Counted from the first letter of the stretch, positions 1-7,111 are shown. The stretch is 9,808 nucleotides of DNA from Verrucomicrobiota bacterium (GCA_003218525.1 QHNU01000173.1:9946-19753); one strand, 5' to 3'. A program made the numbers and translations. Notes: generated by a model not told the origin, from the sequence alone.

Positions 1-1
1 T

Positions 2-1441
2 CACGACCAGATCGAGGCGCTACTGGATGGCGGCGTCGATCTCGTTTTTTTGGAGACCTTTATGGACGACGCGGAGATGGAGATCGCTCTTCGCGCGAAA
101 AACTCGGTAAGCGATTGCCCAACGATCTGCTCATTTGCGTGCGAACCGGAGGGGCGGTTGGCGTCAGGCGTTTCGATTGTAGAAGCCTTTACGAAACTGC
201 GAGCTGAAGGCGTGCAAGTTACGGGCGTGAATTGTATGAACGGTCCCCACGCGACGGTGCAATTGCTCCAGCGTATCCCTATCGAAGGACTGCTCGCGGC
301 ATATCCGAACGCCGGCTATCCGCGTTATGCCGAAGGCCGCTTCATTTATCACGCGGCACCTGATTATTTCGCCCGCGCCGCCCGGGAAATGGTAGCCGAA
401 GGCGCGCGCTTGATAGGGGGCTGTTGCGGAACCAATGCCCGAACGATCGCAGCCATTGCGAAGGCGATACAAAACCTCACACCGGTGAGATCGAAGCCAG
501 TGCGTGTCATCACACCGCTTCCGGCACCGGCAAAAAAAATCGTTTCGGCCGAGGAAGAAAGCCTGCTCGACAGAATTGCCGCTGGAAAACGCGTCATCAT
601 TTGCGAATTCGATCCGCCCAAGACGCTCGCCTTGGAAAAATTCTTCCGCGGAGCGCAAGAGCTTGTTCAAGCGGGCTGCGACGCGATCACACTGGCCGAC
701 AATTCACTGGCTATCCTGCGTGTCAGCAATCTCGCTGTCGGCGCAATGTTAAAGGAACGATTCGATATCACTCCGCTGCTACACTTGAGTTGTCGCGACC
801 GCAATGTGCTCGGTTTACAAAGCGAACTCCTCGGGATGGCGGCGCTCGGCATGCGCCATGTGCTCCCGCTCACTGGCGATCCGGCTCGGGTGGGCGATCA
901 TCCCGGCGCGTCCTCAGTTTATGATGTGAATTCGATCGAGCTCATCTCGATCACCAAAAAATTGAATGAAGGATTCACTCATGCGGGCAAATCGTTGAAG
1001 GCCCAAACCCGCTTTATCATTGGGTGCACGTTTAATCCGAATGCGAAGAACTTGGATTCCCAGGTGAACCGTCTCGAACGGAAAGTGGCAGCCGGCGCGC
1101 AATATGTGATGACGCAGCCAGTATTCGATGTGGGGCTGGTTGCCGAAACGAAGCGCCGAACGGCACATTTATCGATCCCAGTCTTCATTGGCGTGTGGCC
1201 CCTGATGAGCTCTCGTCAAGCCGAGTTTTTGCATAACGAAGTTCCCGGAATCATTGTTCCCGAAGGGGTGCGGAAGCGATTGGCGCACGTGCCAGCGGAG
1301 GACGCTCGGGCCGTCGGTGTGGAGATTGCGCGCGAAATCACCAGTGAAGTGCTCGCACAATTCTCCGGAGTTTATTTGATTACGCCATTTCTGAATTTCG
1401 AATCGACTTGCGACCTCGCCCAATTTGCGCGCAACGTGTGA
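2..1441 (+). CDS. yitJ: Bifunctional homocysteine S-methyltransferase / 5,10-methylenetetrahydrofolate reductase, 5' end missing
   Basis: Open from the left window edge to a TGA stop, so 479 codons are visible. Compared with YitJ-type proteins of roughly 610 residues, about 130 N-terminal residues lie outside. The first half is a homocysteine S-methyltransferase domain: the visible reading begins in a GGVDL..LETF segment, and the zinc-binding cysteines appear as GVNC (Cys78 of the visible part) and GGCCGT (Cys141-142). A Pro/Lys-rich linker leads to a methylenetetrahydrofolate reductase domain from about residue 195, with CEFDPPKT (Glu202, the expected catalytic acid), LTGDPA (Asp293) and QPVFD (Gln372), all flavin/folate-site positions in the MetF family. 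By family knowledge it reduces 5,10-methylene-THF to 5-methyl-THF and transfers a methyl group to homocysteine to form methionine in the cytoplasm. It is followed by a 156-base gap, so it need not be co-transcribed with mnmG. Confidence 0.93.
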   Translation, partial: HDQIEALLDGGVDLVFLETFMDDAEMEIALRAKNSVSDCPTICSFACEPEGRLASGVSIVEAFTKLRAEGVQVTGVNCMNGPHATVQLLQRIPIEGLLAAYPNAGYPRYAEGRFIYHAAPDYFARAAREMVAEGARLIGGCCGTNARTIAAIAKAIQNLTPVRSKPVRVITPLPAPAKKIVSAEEESLLDRIAAGKRVIICEFDPPKTLALEKFFRGAQELVQAGCDAITLADNSLAILRVSNLAVGAMLKERFDITPLLHLSCRDRNVLGLQSELLGMAALGMRHVLPLTGDPARVGDHPGASSVYDVNSIELISITKKLNEGFTHAGKSLKAQTRFIIGCTFNPNAKNLDSQVNRLERKVAAGAQYVMTQPVFDVGLVAETKRRTAHLSIPVFIGVWPLMSSRQAEFLHNEVPGIIVPEGVRKRLAHVPAEDARAVGVEIAREITSEVLAQFSGVYLITPFLNFESTCDLAQFARNV

Positions 1442-1597
1442 CGATCTGATTTTTCCGCAGTATGCTATTCGGTGCTGGTCCTTTGTCTTTGGTGGTGGCG
1501 TTCCCCAACCGTGCTCGTCAGGCGAGCAGGGAGATTGTATCGCTTGGGAGTTCACTTGGTTCGGTAAACGCAATGTGTGTAATACAAATTCCTAGTA

Positions 1598-3466
1598 ATG
1601 AATCTGTTGAGTTATTTTCAAGAAGAATTTGATGTGCTCGTAGTTGGCAGTGGGCACGCCGGAATAGAAGCCGCTCTGGCCGCCGCTCGGCTCGGTTCTC
1701 GAACACTGATGCTAACCCAAAATCTCGACACGATTGGCCAGATGTCTTGTAACCCAGCCATCGGCGGGTCGGCAAAAAGCCATATCGTGAAAGAGATCGA
1801 TGCACTCGGCGGTGTAATGGGAATCAACGCGGACGCCACCGGCATTCAGTTTCGGGCCCTGAATAAGAGCAAAGGACGAGCTGTTTGGGCGACCCGCGTT
1901 CAATGTGATAAAAAGGCGTATCAATTCCGATTGAAGGCGGTCTTGGAACAAACGGCGAATCTGAGTCTACTCCAAGGCACAGCCGCGGGGTTGACGGTCG
2001 AAAACGGCGGCATTGTCGGTGTGATCACCGATCTAGGCGTGGAGATTTGTGCGAAAACGGTGGTGCTAACAGCGGGCACTTTTTTGCGCGGCTTGTTGCA
2101 TGTCGGCGACCACTCGAAGGCTGGGGGTCGAATGGGAGATGCAGCCTCGAGCTTAAGCGACAATATCCGGGCGCTAGGCTTCGAATCGGGCCGATTCAAG
2201 ACGGGCACTCCTTGCCGAATAAATGGGCGTTCGATTGATTTTGAGCATCTTCAGATTCAGGACGGCGACGAACCTCCGCCTCGTCTGTCGTTCATGAACA
2301 GAGTTCCATGTGGGCCCGATGACGTCTTCACCTTGAATTTTGATATCAATGGCATGTTCCACGTGGAACAACTGCCTTGCTGGATCACTCACACAACATC
2401 GTCTACCCACGAGATCATACGCGACAACCTCCATCGTTCTCCTCTTTACCAGCGGCGCATCGAGGGCACCGGCCCCCGATATTGCCCGTCAATCGAGGAC
2501 AAGATCGTTCGCTTCGCCGACAAAGAGTCACACCAGCTCTTCCTCGAGCCCGAGGGTAGGCACTCGCACGAATTCTATGTGAATGGAGTCTCAACCAGTC
2601 TGCCATTTGACGTCCAGTTGGCCCTAATCCATTCGGTGCCAGGACTTGAGCGAGCAGAAATTCTCCGCGCGGGTTACGCTGTTGAGTACGATTATTTTCA
2701 GCCTACTCAGCTTCATCCTACTTTGGAGACTAAGCGTGTACCTGGCTTGTTTTTTGCCGGGCAAATCAACGGCACATCCGGTTATGAAGAAGCGGCTGGA
2801 CAGGGATTGATTGCCGGAACAAATGCAGCTTTAAAGGTGCAGCGGCGGCCAGCATTTATCCTTTCGAAGGAGATCAGCTACATTGCTGTCTTGATCGACG
2901 ATCTTACTACTCGCGGAACAGACGAACCCTATCGTATGTTTACTAGCAGAGCTGAGAACCGCCTCAGTCTTCGCGAGGATAACGCTGATTTGCGCCTCAC
3001 TGGGTTGGGCGCTGAAATCGGACTTGTCGATTCCGTCCGCTACTCGGAAACGCAGAAGAAACAGCGTGAGATCTCCGACTTGGAATGCGCAATTCAGAAC
3101 CTGTGCCTCAATGGCAGGCCCTTGAAGCAGGCGATAAAAAACCCATCATTTTCATCTGAAGATCTTCCGCCAGAAGTACTTCAATTGTCAAGCTGGCTTA
3201 TTTGGGAGCACGTTATCGCCGACGCGAAATATGCCGGGTACATTGCACGAAATAAGGAAAACAACTCCCTCTCCGGGCTCCGACGAGACACGTCAATTCC
3301 CGTTGGGTTCGATTTTGCAGCGATTCCTGGCTTAAAGAATGAAACACGTCAAAAACTTCAGCGATTTCGCCCCGTCACTTTGGAAAGCGCGAGGCGCATT
3401 TCCGGAATTACTTCGACCGATCTATCAATTATCGATATTTGGCTGAACTCAAAGCGGTTGAGGTAG
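1598..3466 (+). CDS. mnmG: tRNA uridine-5-carboxymethylaminomethyl(34) synthesis protein MnmG (GidA)
   Basis: A 622-residue protein, normal for MnmG. With MnmE it installs the (carboxymethyl)aminomethyl group on wobble U34 of certain tRNAs, using FAD, NADH and methylene-THF. The N-terminal FAD-binding motif is VGSGHAGIEAA (residues 16-26). MSCNPAIGG carries Cys51 and RYCPSIEDK carries Cys296, matching the two conserved cysteines of the E. coli protein (47 and 277). FKTGTP, NGTSGYEEAAGQG and MFTSRAENRLSLR.DNAD follow in family order, and a helical C-terminal domain is complete. ATG 1598 is the first possible start: the frame is closed by TAA at 1580-1582. No clear Shine-Dalgarno sequence precedes it. 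Two oddities stand out: SKGRAVW replaces the usual SKGPAV, and residues 234-259 form a stretch about 16 residues longer than in E. coli. The DNA of that stretch contains a perfect parS-like palindrome. plsY follows 3 bases after the stop. Confidence 0.97.
   Translation: MNLLSYFQEEFDVLVVGSGHAGIEAALAAARLGSRTLMLTQNLDTIGQMSCNPAIGGSAKSHIVKEIDALGGVMGINADATGIQFRALNKSKGRAVWATRVQCDKKAYQFRLKAVLEQTANLSLLQGTAAGLTVENGGIVGVITDLGVEICAKTVVLTAGTFLRGLLHVGDHSKAGGRMGDAASSLSDNIRALGFESGRFKTGTPCRINGRSIDFEHLQIQDGDEPPPRLSFMNRVPCGPDDVFTLNFDINGMFHVEQLPCWITHTTSSTHEIIRDNLHRSPLYQRRIEGTGPRYCPSIEDKIVRFADKESHQLFLEPEGRHSHEFYVNGVSTSLPFDVQLALIHSVPGLERAEILRAGYAVEYDYFQPTQLHPTLETKRVPGLFFAGQINGTSGYEEAAGQGLIAGTNAALKVQRRPAFILSKEISYIAVLIDDLTTRGTDEPYRMFTSRAENRLSLREDNADLRLTGLGAEIGLVDSVRYSETQKKQREISDLECAIQNLCLNGRPLKQAIKNPSFSSEDLPPEVLQLSSWLIWEHVIADAKYAGYIARNKENNSLSGLRRDTSIPVGFDFAAIPGLKNETRQKLQRFRPVTLESARRISGITSTDLSIIDIWLNSKRLR
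2355..2370. promoter_or_regulatory. parS: Candidate parS site (ParB-binding chromosomal centromere) inside mnmG
   Basis: TGTTCCACGTGGAACA is a perfect 16-bp palindrome centred between 2362 and 2363. It fits the widely conserved bacterial parS consensus TGTTNCACGTGNAACA. ParB binds such sites, loads as a CTP-dependent clamp, spreads along DNA, and with ParA and SMC segregates the origin region. Here it overlaps codons 253-258 of mnmG (Met-Phe-His-Val-Glu-Gln). A given 16-mer is expected about 2 in a million times by chance in a window this size, so the match is unlikely to be random. No second copy and no parA/parB gene was seen in the window. Binding is inferred from sequence only. Confidence 0.8.
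3460..3463 (+). promoter_or_regulatory. Ribosome binding site deciding the plsY start
   Basis: GAGG lies in the last codons of mnmG, 6 bases before the GTG at 3470. An ATG at 3468 overlaps that GTG but is in another frame, so this spacing supports GTG as the true plsY start. Confidence 0.65.
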
Positions 3467-3469
3467 AAT

Positions 3470-4084
3470 GTGGTCTACATTTCGACGATTCTGTTGAGCT
3501 ACTTGATCGGTTCCATTCCGTTCGGCGTTTTTGCAGGGCAGATTGTGGGAATAGATATCCGCCAACACGGAAGTGGAAATATTGGAGCAACCAATGTTCT
3601 CCGAACGCTAGGGAAAAAGTACGGCATTGCGGTTTTTCTGGCGGACGCGCTTAAGGGATTAATTGCCGTTCGATTGGCGGTCTGGTTCGCCGGAGCCGAT
3701 CCCTTTTATAGAAGCTCACTTGGCATTCTGGCGGCCATTTTTGTGGTAGTCGGACATTCCTTTCCCATCTGGCTTGGGTTTCGAGGAGGAAAAGGCGTCG
3801 CGACCTCAGGGGGGGCTTGCCTGGGGCTTTTGCCCGTGCCGACGTTGATCGGCGGTATCGTTTGGATCTTGGTCTTTTTCGTGTTTCGATATGTTTCGGT
3901 CGCATCAATTGCGGCCATTGCCGCGCTTCCACTAGCTGTGTGGGTCCTTTCGGAGCGCGGGAATTCTGCGGATTATCTTGTGTTTGGTTTTTCAGTCTTC
4001 ATTGCCCTTCTCGTGATTTGGCGCCATTGGGAAAACATCGTTCGACTGGCAAGTGGCACAGAGCCCCGATTCGACCGCAAATGA
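3470..4084 (+). CDS. plsY: Acyl-phosphate:glycerol-3-phosphate acyltransferase PlsY
   Basis: 204 residues, the family's usual size. PlsY is an inner-membrane enzyme that transfers an acyl chain from acyl phosphate to sn-glycerol 3-phosphate, giving lysophosphatidate, the first step of phospholipid synthesis. Signature stretches are GSIPFG (residues 14-19), RQHGSGNIGATNVLR (31-45), the glycine-rich loop GHSFPIWLGFRGGKGVAT (95-112) and RHWENIVRLASGTEPRF near the C-terminus. Hydrophobic spans at roughly 4-25, 53-74, 84-103, 113-140 and 143-185 fit the multi-pass membrane topology. GTG is used as start, supported by GAGG 6 bases upstream. The gene begins 3 bases after mnmG and its TGA overlaps the ATG of gpsA (ATGA), so translation of plsY and gpsA is probably coupled. 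GpsA supplies its substrate. Confidence 0.96.
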   Translation: MVYISTILLSYLIGSIPFGVFAGQIVGIDIRQHGSGNIGATNVLRTLGKKYGIAVFLADALKGLIAVRLAVWFAGADPFYRSSLGILAAIFVVVGHSFPIWLGFRGGKGVATSGGACLGLLPVPTLIGGIVWILVFFVFRYVSVASIAAIAALPLAVWVLSERGNSADYLVFGFSVFIALLVIWRHWENIVRLASGTEPRFDRK

Positions 4085-5064
4085 GACGCACTGCGATCAT
4101 CGGTGCGGGAAGCTGGGGTACGGCCCTGGCGGCCATCTGGGCGACTGACGGGCGTCCAATTTCACTCTGGGGCAACGACCCTGAGCGAATTGCTCGCGTC
4201 CAAGCATCGCGCGAAAACCCCGATTACCTTCCCGGCGCGCGGCTGCCGTCCAATGTGGACGCGGCGCATGAGTTTGCCGGTTGCGGCAATGCGGATCTTG
4301 TTGTCTTCGTTACCCCTTCAGTGGCGATGCGGCAAGTGGCGACTCGCGTTCGGGTTGTCGGGATTAAGCAAAGTGCCGTGCTGCTGAGCTGCACAAAGGG
4401 GATTGAACACGGCGCCGGATTACGGATGAGCCAGATTTTGGAAGAAATTTTTCCATCGCATACGATCGCCGTGTTATCGGGCCCTAACCTAGCGGTTGAA
4501 GTGGCGGGAGGGCTGCCAACCGCAACTGTAATTGGATGCGCGGATGAAAGCTGTGCCGCGGACCTTCAAGCGTTTCTAGGAAGCGAGCTCTTTCGAATTT
4601 ACACGAGTAGCGACGTGACCAGCATCGAGTTAGGGGGCGCATTAAAGAACGTTTTTGCGGTCGCGGCCGGGGTGAGCGATGGCCTGGGTCTCAAAGCAGC
4701 TCTGGTGACACGCTCCCTGGCTGAGTTGCTCCGCCTTGGTTCTGCGATGGGCGGAAGCTCGCGAACCTTCTATGGCTTGAGCGGTGCAGGCGATTTGATT
4801 GCGACCTGTTTTAGTAAGCACAGTCGTAATCGCCGGGTCGGGGAGCGGCTCGGCCGGGCGGAGTCACTCGCCAGCATCCAAGCGGATATGCAAATGGTTG
4901 CTGAGGGGGTGCCGACAACGCGCAGTGCATTTCAATGCGCGCGCAGGCTTGGTGTCGAAACGCCGATTATCGACCAAGTGCACGCTGTCCTTTACGAGGG
5001 CAAGCCCTTGCGCGCGGCGATGCAGGATCTGCTGGGTCGCGATCCTAAATCAGAACGGCTTTAG
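4081..5064 (+). CDS. gpsA: NAD(P)-dependent glycerol-3-phosphate dehydrogenase GpsA
   Basis: 327 residues. This cytoplasmic enzyme reduces dihydroxyacetone phosphate to sn-glycerol 3-phosphate for phospholipid synthesis. The Rossmann motif IGAGSWGTALA lies at residues 7-17. CTKGIE (104-109), SGPNLAVEVAGGLPTA (133-148), the catalytic lysine in GGALKN (Lys189), GLSGAGDL (Asp238) and SRNRR (Arg249, Asn250) are all in family order. ATG 4081 is chosen because it gives a family-like N-terminus directly before the GxGxxG motif and overlaps the plsY stop as ATGA. The frame stays open further upstream, but that stretch is a shadow of plsY. One anomaly: DGLGL is followed directly by KAALVTRS (from residue 200), where the family normally has about four more residues (G-x-N-x). 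The deletion is in frame, so it is not an obvious frameshift. The TAG stop overlaps the stop of convergent purN by four bases. Confidence 0.96.
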   Translation: MRRTAIIGAGSWGTALAAIWATDGRPISLWGNDPERIARVQASRENPDYLPGARLPSNVDAAHEFAGCGNADLVVFVTPSVAMRQVATRVRVVGIKQSAVLLSCTKGIEHGAGLRMSQILEEIFPSHTIAVLSGPNLAVEVAGGLPTATVIGCADESCAADLQAFLGSELFRIYTSSDVTSIELGGALKNVFAVAAGVSDGLGLKAALVTRSLAELLRLGSAMGGSSRTFYGLSGAGDLIATCFSKHSRNRRVGERLGRAESLASIQADMQMVAEGVPTTRSAFQCARRLGVETPIIDQVHAVLYEGKPLRAAMQDLLGRDPKSERL

Positions 5065-5645
5065 GGCTGTAATTGTCGGCAGACGTTTTCGAGTGCTTCT
5101 GGATAGAGCGCATGTTCCACGGCTTGGATCCGCGCATGCAGAGATTCCGGTGTATCATCCCTGAGCACGGGCACCGCGCGCTGCGCTATGACGTCGCCAT
5201 GGTCGATTTGTTCATCGACAAAGTGAACCGTGACTCCGGTAACTTTCTCGCCAGCGACGAGGGCTTGCTTCCATGCTTCGAGTCCGGGAAATTTTGGTAG
5301 GAGCGAGGGATGAACATTAATGATCCGCCGCGGAAATGCGCTGAGCATCTGCTCCTTTAATACGCGCATGAAGCCTGCGAGGACGACCAACTCCACCCTC
5401 GCTTTCCGCAAGGTCTCGACGAGTTCCGCTTCAGCAGCGGGCTCAAGCCGGGTTCGGAAACTTCCGGGAGGGAGGTATACATTCGGCACTCCAAATTCGC
5501 GTGCAATATCGAGAATGGGCGCGTCGAGCACGTCGGAAATCACGACTTGTGCTTGGGCTGATAATTTGCCCTCCTGAATATTTCGCAGGATGGCGCGGCA
5601 ATTAGATCCTTTGCCCGAACCAAGAATTGCGATGGGAACCGTCAC
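5061..5645 (-). CDS. purN: Phosphoribosylglycinamide formyltransferase PurN
   Basis: 194 residues from the chosen start, matching PurN. It transfers a formyl group from 10-formyl-THF to glycinamide ribonucleotide, the third step of de novo purine synthesis, in the cytoplasm. The phosphate loop GSGKGSN is at residues 9-15 and LAGFMRVL at 89-96. The catalytic set is Asn110 and His112 in INVHPSLLPKF, and Asp148 in HFVDEQIDHGD. The usual SN after the third strand is SD here. GTG at 5645-5643 is preferred because it overlaps the rfaE2 stop as GTGA and has AAAGG 9 bases upstream. An in-frame TTG at 5654 would leave no usable Shine-Dalgarno spacing. This is the last gene of a three-gene leftward operon. 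Its TAA stop overlaps the gpsA TAG tail to tail. Confidence 0.95.
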   Translation of the reverse strand: MTVPIAILGSGKGSNCRAILRNIQEGKLSAQAQVVISDVLDAPILDIAREFGVPNVYLPPGSFRTRLEPAAEAELVETLRKARVELVVLAGFMRVLKEQMLSAFPRRIINVHPSLLPKFPGLEAWKQALVAGEKVTGVTVHFVDEQIDHGDVIAQRAVPVLRDDTPESLHARIQAVEHALYPEALENVCRQLQP

Positions 5646-6145
5646 AATCTGCAACCTTTGATCTTTTCGAACAATTCCGAGGTCGAATAGCCCTGCTCGA
5701 AAGGAATGATTTCGATTTTAGTCCCGGTCCTCTCCAGCGCCTCGCGCTCAGTGGCATCGAGGGTTTCGGCTGTATAGTCGCCGCCCTTCACGTAAACGGC
5801 AGGTCGAGCCGCAGCTAGGAATTTCGTCGCCCGCGTTTCGGGAAAAATTGCCACGTAATCGACCGATTCAACTGCGGCCAAAACTTCCGCTCGGTCTTGC
5901 TCTCGATTTACGGGGCGGCCTGGGCCTTTCAATTTCCGCACGGATTCGTCGCCGTTCAAACCGACAATCAGGACGTCGCCTAGGGCTTTAGCGGCCGCGA
6001 GGTAGCGGACGTGACCGACGTGCAAGATATCAAAGCAGCCATTCGTGACGACGATGCGTTTTCCCTCGGAGCGCAGCCGCTGTGATTCCGAACTGAGTCG
6101 TGCGAGAGCAATTATTTTGTTTTTCACGTTGCTGGAGCTGCGCAT
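5642..6145 (-). CDS. rfaE2: D-glycero-beta-D-manno-heptose 1-phosphate adenylyltransferase (stand-alone HldE C-terminal type)
   Basis: 167 residues from the ATG at 6145. This nucleotidyltransferase activates D-glycero-D-manno-heptose 1-phosphate with ATP to give ADP-heptose for the LPS inner core, in the cytoplasm. The core motif NGCFDILHVGHVRYL holds the HxGH signature (residues 42-45). LIVGLNGDESVRKLKGPGRP, VKGGDY and YSTSELFEKI match the family in order. The sugar-kinase domain fused to it in E. coli HldE is absent, so the kinase must be encoded elsewhere. The start is uncertain. ATG 6145 overlaps the preceding lipid-kinase gene by 22 bases. An in-frame GTG at 6127 (161 residues) would overlap that gene's stop as GTGA, the same arrangement as the next junction. 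Neither has a clear Shine-Dalgarno sequence. Its presence argues for a Gram-negative outer membrane with heptose-containing LPS. Confidence 0.92.
   Translation of the reverse strand: MRSSSNVKNKIIALARLSSESQRLRSEGKRIVVTNGCFDILHVGHVRYLAAAKALGDVLIVGLNGDESVRKLKGPGRPVNREQDRAEVLAAVESVDYVAIFPETRATKFLAAARPAVYVKGGDYTAETLDATEREALERTGTKIEIIPFEQGYSTSELFEKIKGCRL
5655..5659 (-). promoter_or_regulatory. Ribosome binding site deciding the purN start
   Basis: Read on the minus strand this is AAAGG, inside the end of rfaE2, with 9 bases to the GTG at 5645-5643. It abuts the alternative TTG start at 5654, so it favours the GTG. Confidence 0.55.
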
Positions 6146-7008
6146 CGCAAGGCTTTTGGCAGGAGCTCGAAAGTTGCCGGCTCATTGCCGATCAATTCGC
6201 CATCGACATTGAACCACATGCCGGGTTTCGATGTGATGGCGACCTTTTTCGCCCGATGAAAGATTATCGCATCCGAGCTCAAGTGCTTGCCGACAAGGAT
6301 TTGGGCGGCCAGCAAGACAAGATCGGCCTTGCCCCGCTCTGGGATCAGGATCACATCAACCAATCCGTCCGCAATTTCTGCCTCCGGCGCAACGGGAATG
6401 CCGGCGGCAACATATCGACCATTTGCGACAATCACATTGTATAGATCGAGTTCGAGGGCTTCGCGGTCATCAAGAGTAACACTCGTCGTGTAGCCACGTA
6501 ACTGCGGAAAGGCTGCGGCCGCAGAGCGCAAGTAAGCGAGTGGCCCCCAAGTTTTCTTCATTTCCGGAGTCAGTTTTTCGTCAACGAGCCCGCTGAAACC
6601 GCCAGAGGACACATTAACGAAATAACGGACGAGATCGCTAGTAACGCGCACGAGATCAATTTCGCGGATCTGACCCCGAAGGATATGTTCAATCGCTTCA
6701 TCGATATCAATCGGGACACCGAGGGTACGCGCGAAATCGTTCCCCGTACCTAAAGGGACAATCGCCAGAGTGATGTCACCTATAGCGGCCGCGATCCCAT
6801 TCACCACTTCATTCAGTGTGCCGTCGCCGCCCGCTGAAACGATTTGCTCGAATCCAGCTTCAACCGATTCACGCGCCAAATTCTCTATCTCGCCCGGCGT
6901 TTCGCTGATGCATAGGCGCGCCGGATGCAAGGCATTCAAGCGTTCGCGAATTGAATCGACGTCTTTCACCGCGCCGGCGATCGGGTTCAGAATGACGCAC
7001 GTCTTCAT
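6124..7008 (-). CDS. YegS/DagK-family lipid kinase (diacylglycerol kinase catalytic domain)
   Basis: 294 residues from the ATG at 7008, normal for bacterial YegS/DgkB-like kinases. The domain begins at residue 4 with VILNPIAG, followed by SAGGDGTLNEVVNG (nucleotide-binding GGDGT at 60-64), PLGTGNDFAR (85-94) and, in the C-terminal beta-sandwich part, FNVDGE (266-271). By family knowledge it phosphorylates a lipid such as diacylglycerol or a related lipid with ATP. The exact substrate cannot be read from sequence. There is no signal peptide; the protein is probably cytoplasmic and membrane-associated. A GTG at 7035 would add nine residues. ATG 7008 places the start directly at the conserved strand and is preferred. 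It is first in the leftward run with rfaE2 and purN, divergent from the DUF4912 gene, so the promoter should lie between 7009 and 7111. Confidence 0.9.
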   Translation of the reverse strand: MKTCVILNPIAGAVKDVDSIRERLNALHPARLCISETPGEIENLARESVEAGFEQIVSAGGDGTLNEVVNGIAAAIGDITLAIVPLGTGNDFARTLGVPIDIDEAIEHILRGQIREIDLVRVTSDLVRYFVNVSSGGFSGLVDEKLTPEMKKTWGPLAYLRSAAAAFPQLRGYTTSVTLDDREALELDLYNVIVANGRYVAAGIPVAPEAEIADGLVDVILIPERGKADLVLLAAQILVGKHLSSDAIIFHRAKKVAITSKPGMWFNVDGELIGNEPATFELLPKALRCAAPAT

Positions 7009-7099
7009 CGTTTCGCGCGATAGTTTCGCCGTCACAGCGAACGAAGCAATCTCGCCGAGGCGTTTTGCACTTGCCTTGAAAAGGCGTCAGTTAATTGAT

Positions 7100-7103
7100 A
7101 AGG
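7100..7103 (+). promoter_or_regulatory. Probable ribosome binding site of the DUF4912 gene
   Basis: AAGG with 8 bases to the ATG at 7112. It supports that ATG over the upstream in-frame extension, which runs antisense through the lipid-kinase gene. Confidence 0.45.
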
Positions 7104-7111
7104 CTCCCCCG

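Noticed and set aside
164..670. Long minus-strand open frame opposite the methyltransferase gene
   Set aside because: It is a shadow of a gene with clear catalytic motifs; the composition (many Arg, Cys and His) is typical of antisense frames.
1286..1291. CACGTG core as a possible second parS
   Set aside because: The flanks (GGCG and CCAG) do not continue the palindrome or match GTTNC/GNAAC, so it is only a hexamer match.
1512..1528. Hairpin TGCTCG-TCAGG-CGAGCA after the methyltransferase gene as a terminator
   Set aside because: Six base pairs with no T-run on either side and about 70 bases past the stop; too weak to call a terminator.
1556..1585. TTGGTT - 18 bases - TAATAC as the mnmG promoter
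   Set aside because: Only a partial sigma-70 match, and the transcript would start about 6 bases before the ATG. Possible for a leaderless message but not supported enough to list as a feature.
3817..4080. Upstream in-frame extension of gpsA with an earlier start
   Set aside because: It overlaps plsY in another frame, has no family similarity, and the Rossmann motif begins right after ATG 4081, which overlaps the plsY stop as ATGA.
7071..7100. TTGCCT - 18 bases - TTGATA as the DUF4912 promoter, and the small hairpin GCCTT-GAA-AAGGC inside it
   Set aside because: The -10 would overlap the probable ribosome binding site and leave almost no leader; the hairpin has only five pairs.
6770..7111. 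Upstream extension of the DUF4912 gene
   Set aside because: The stretch is antisense to the well-supported lipid kinase and reads as Ser/Arg-rich shadow sequence. ATG 7112 has an AAGG before it.
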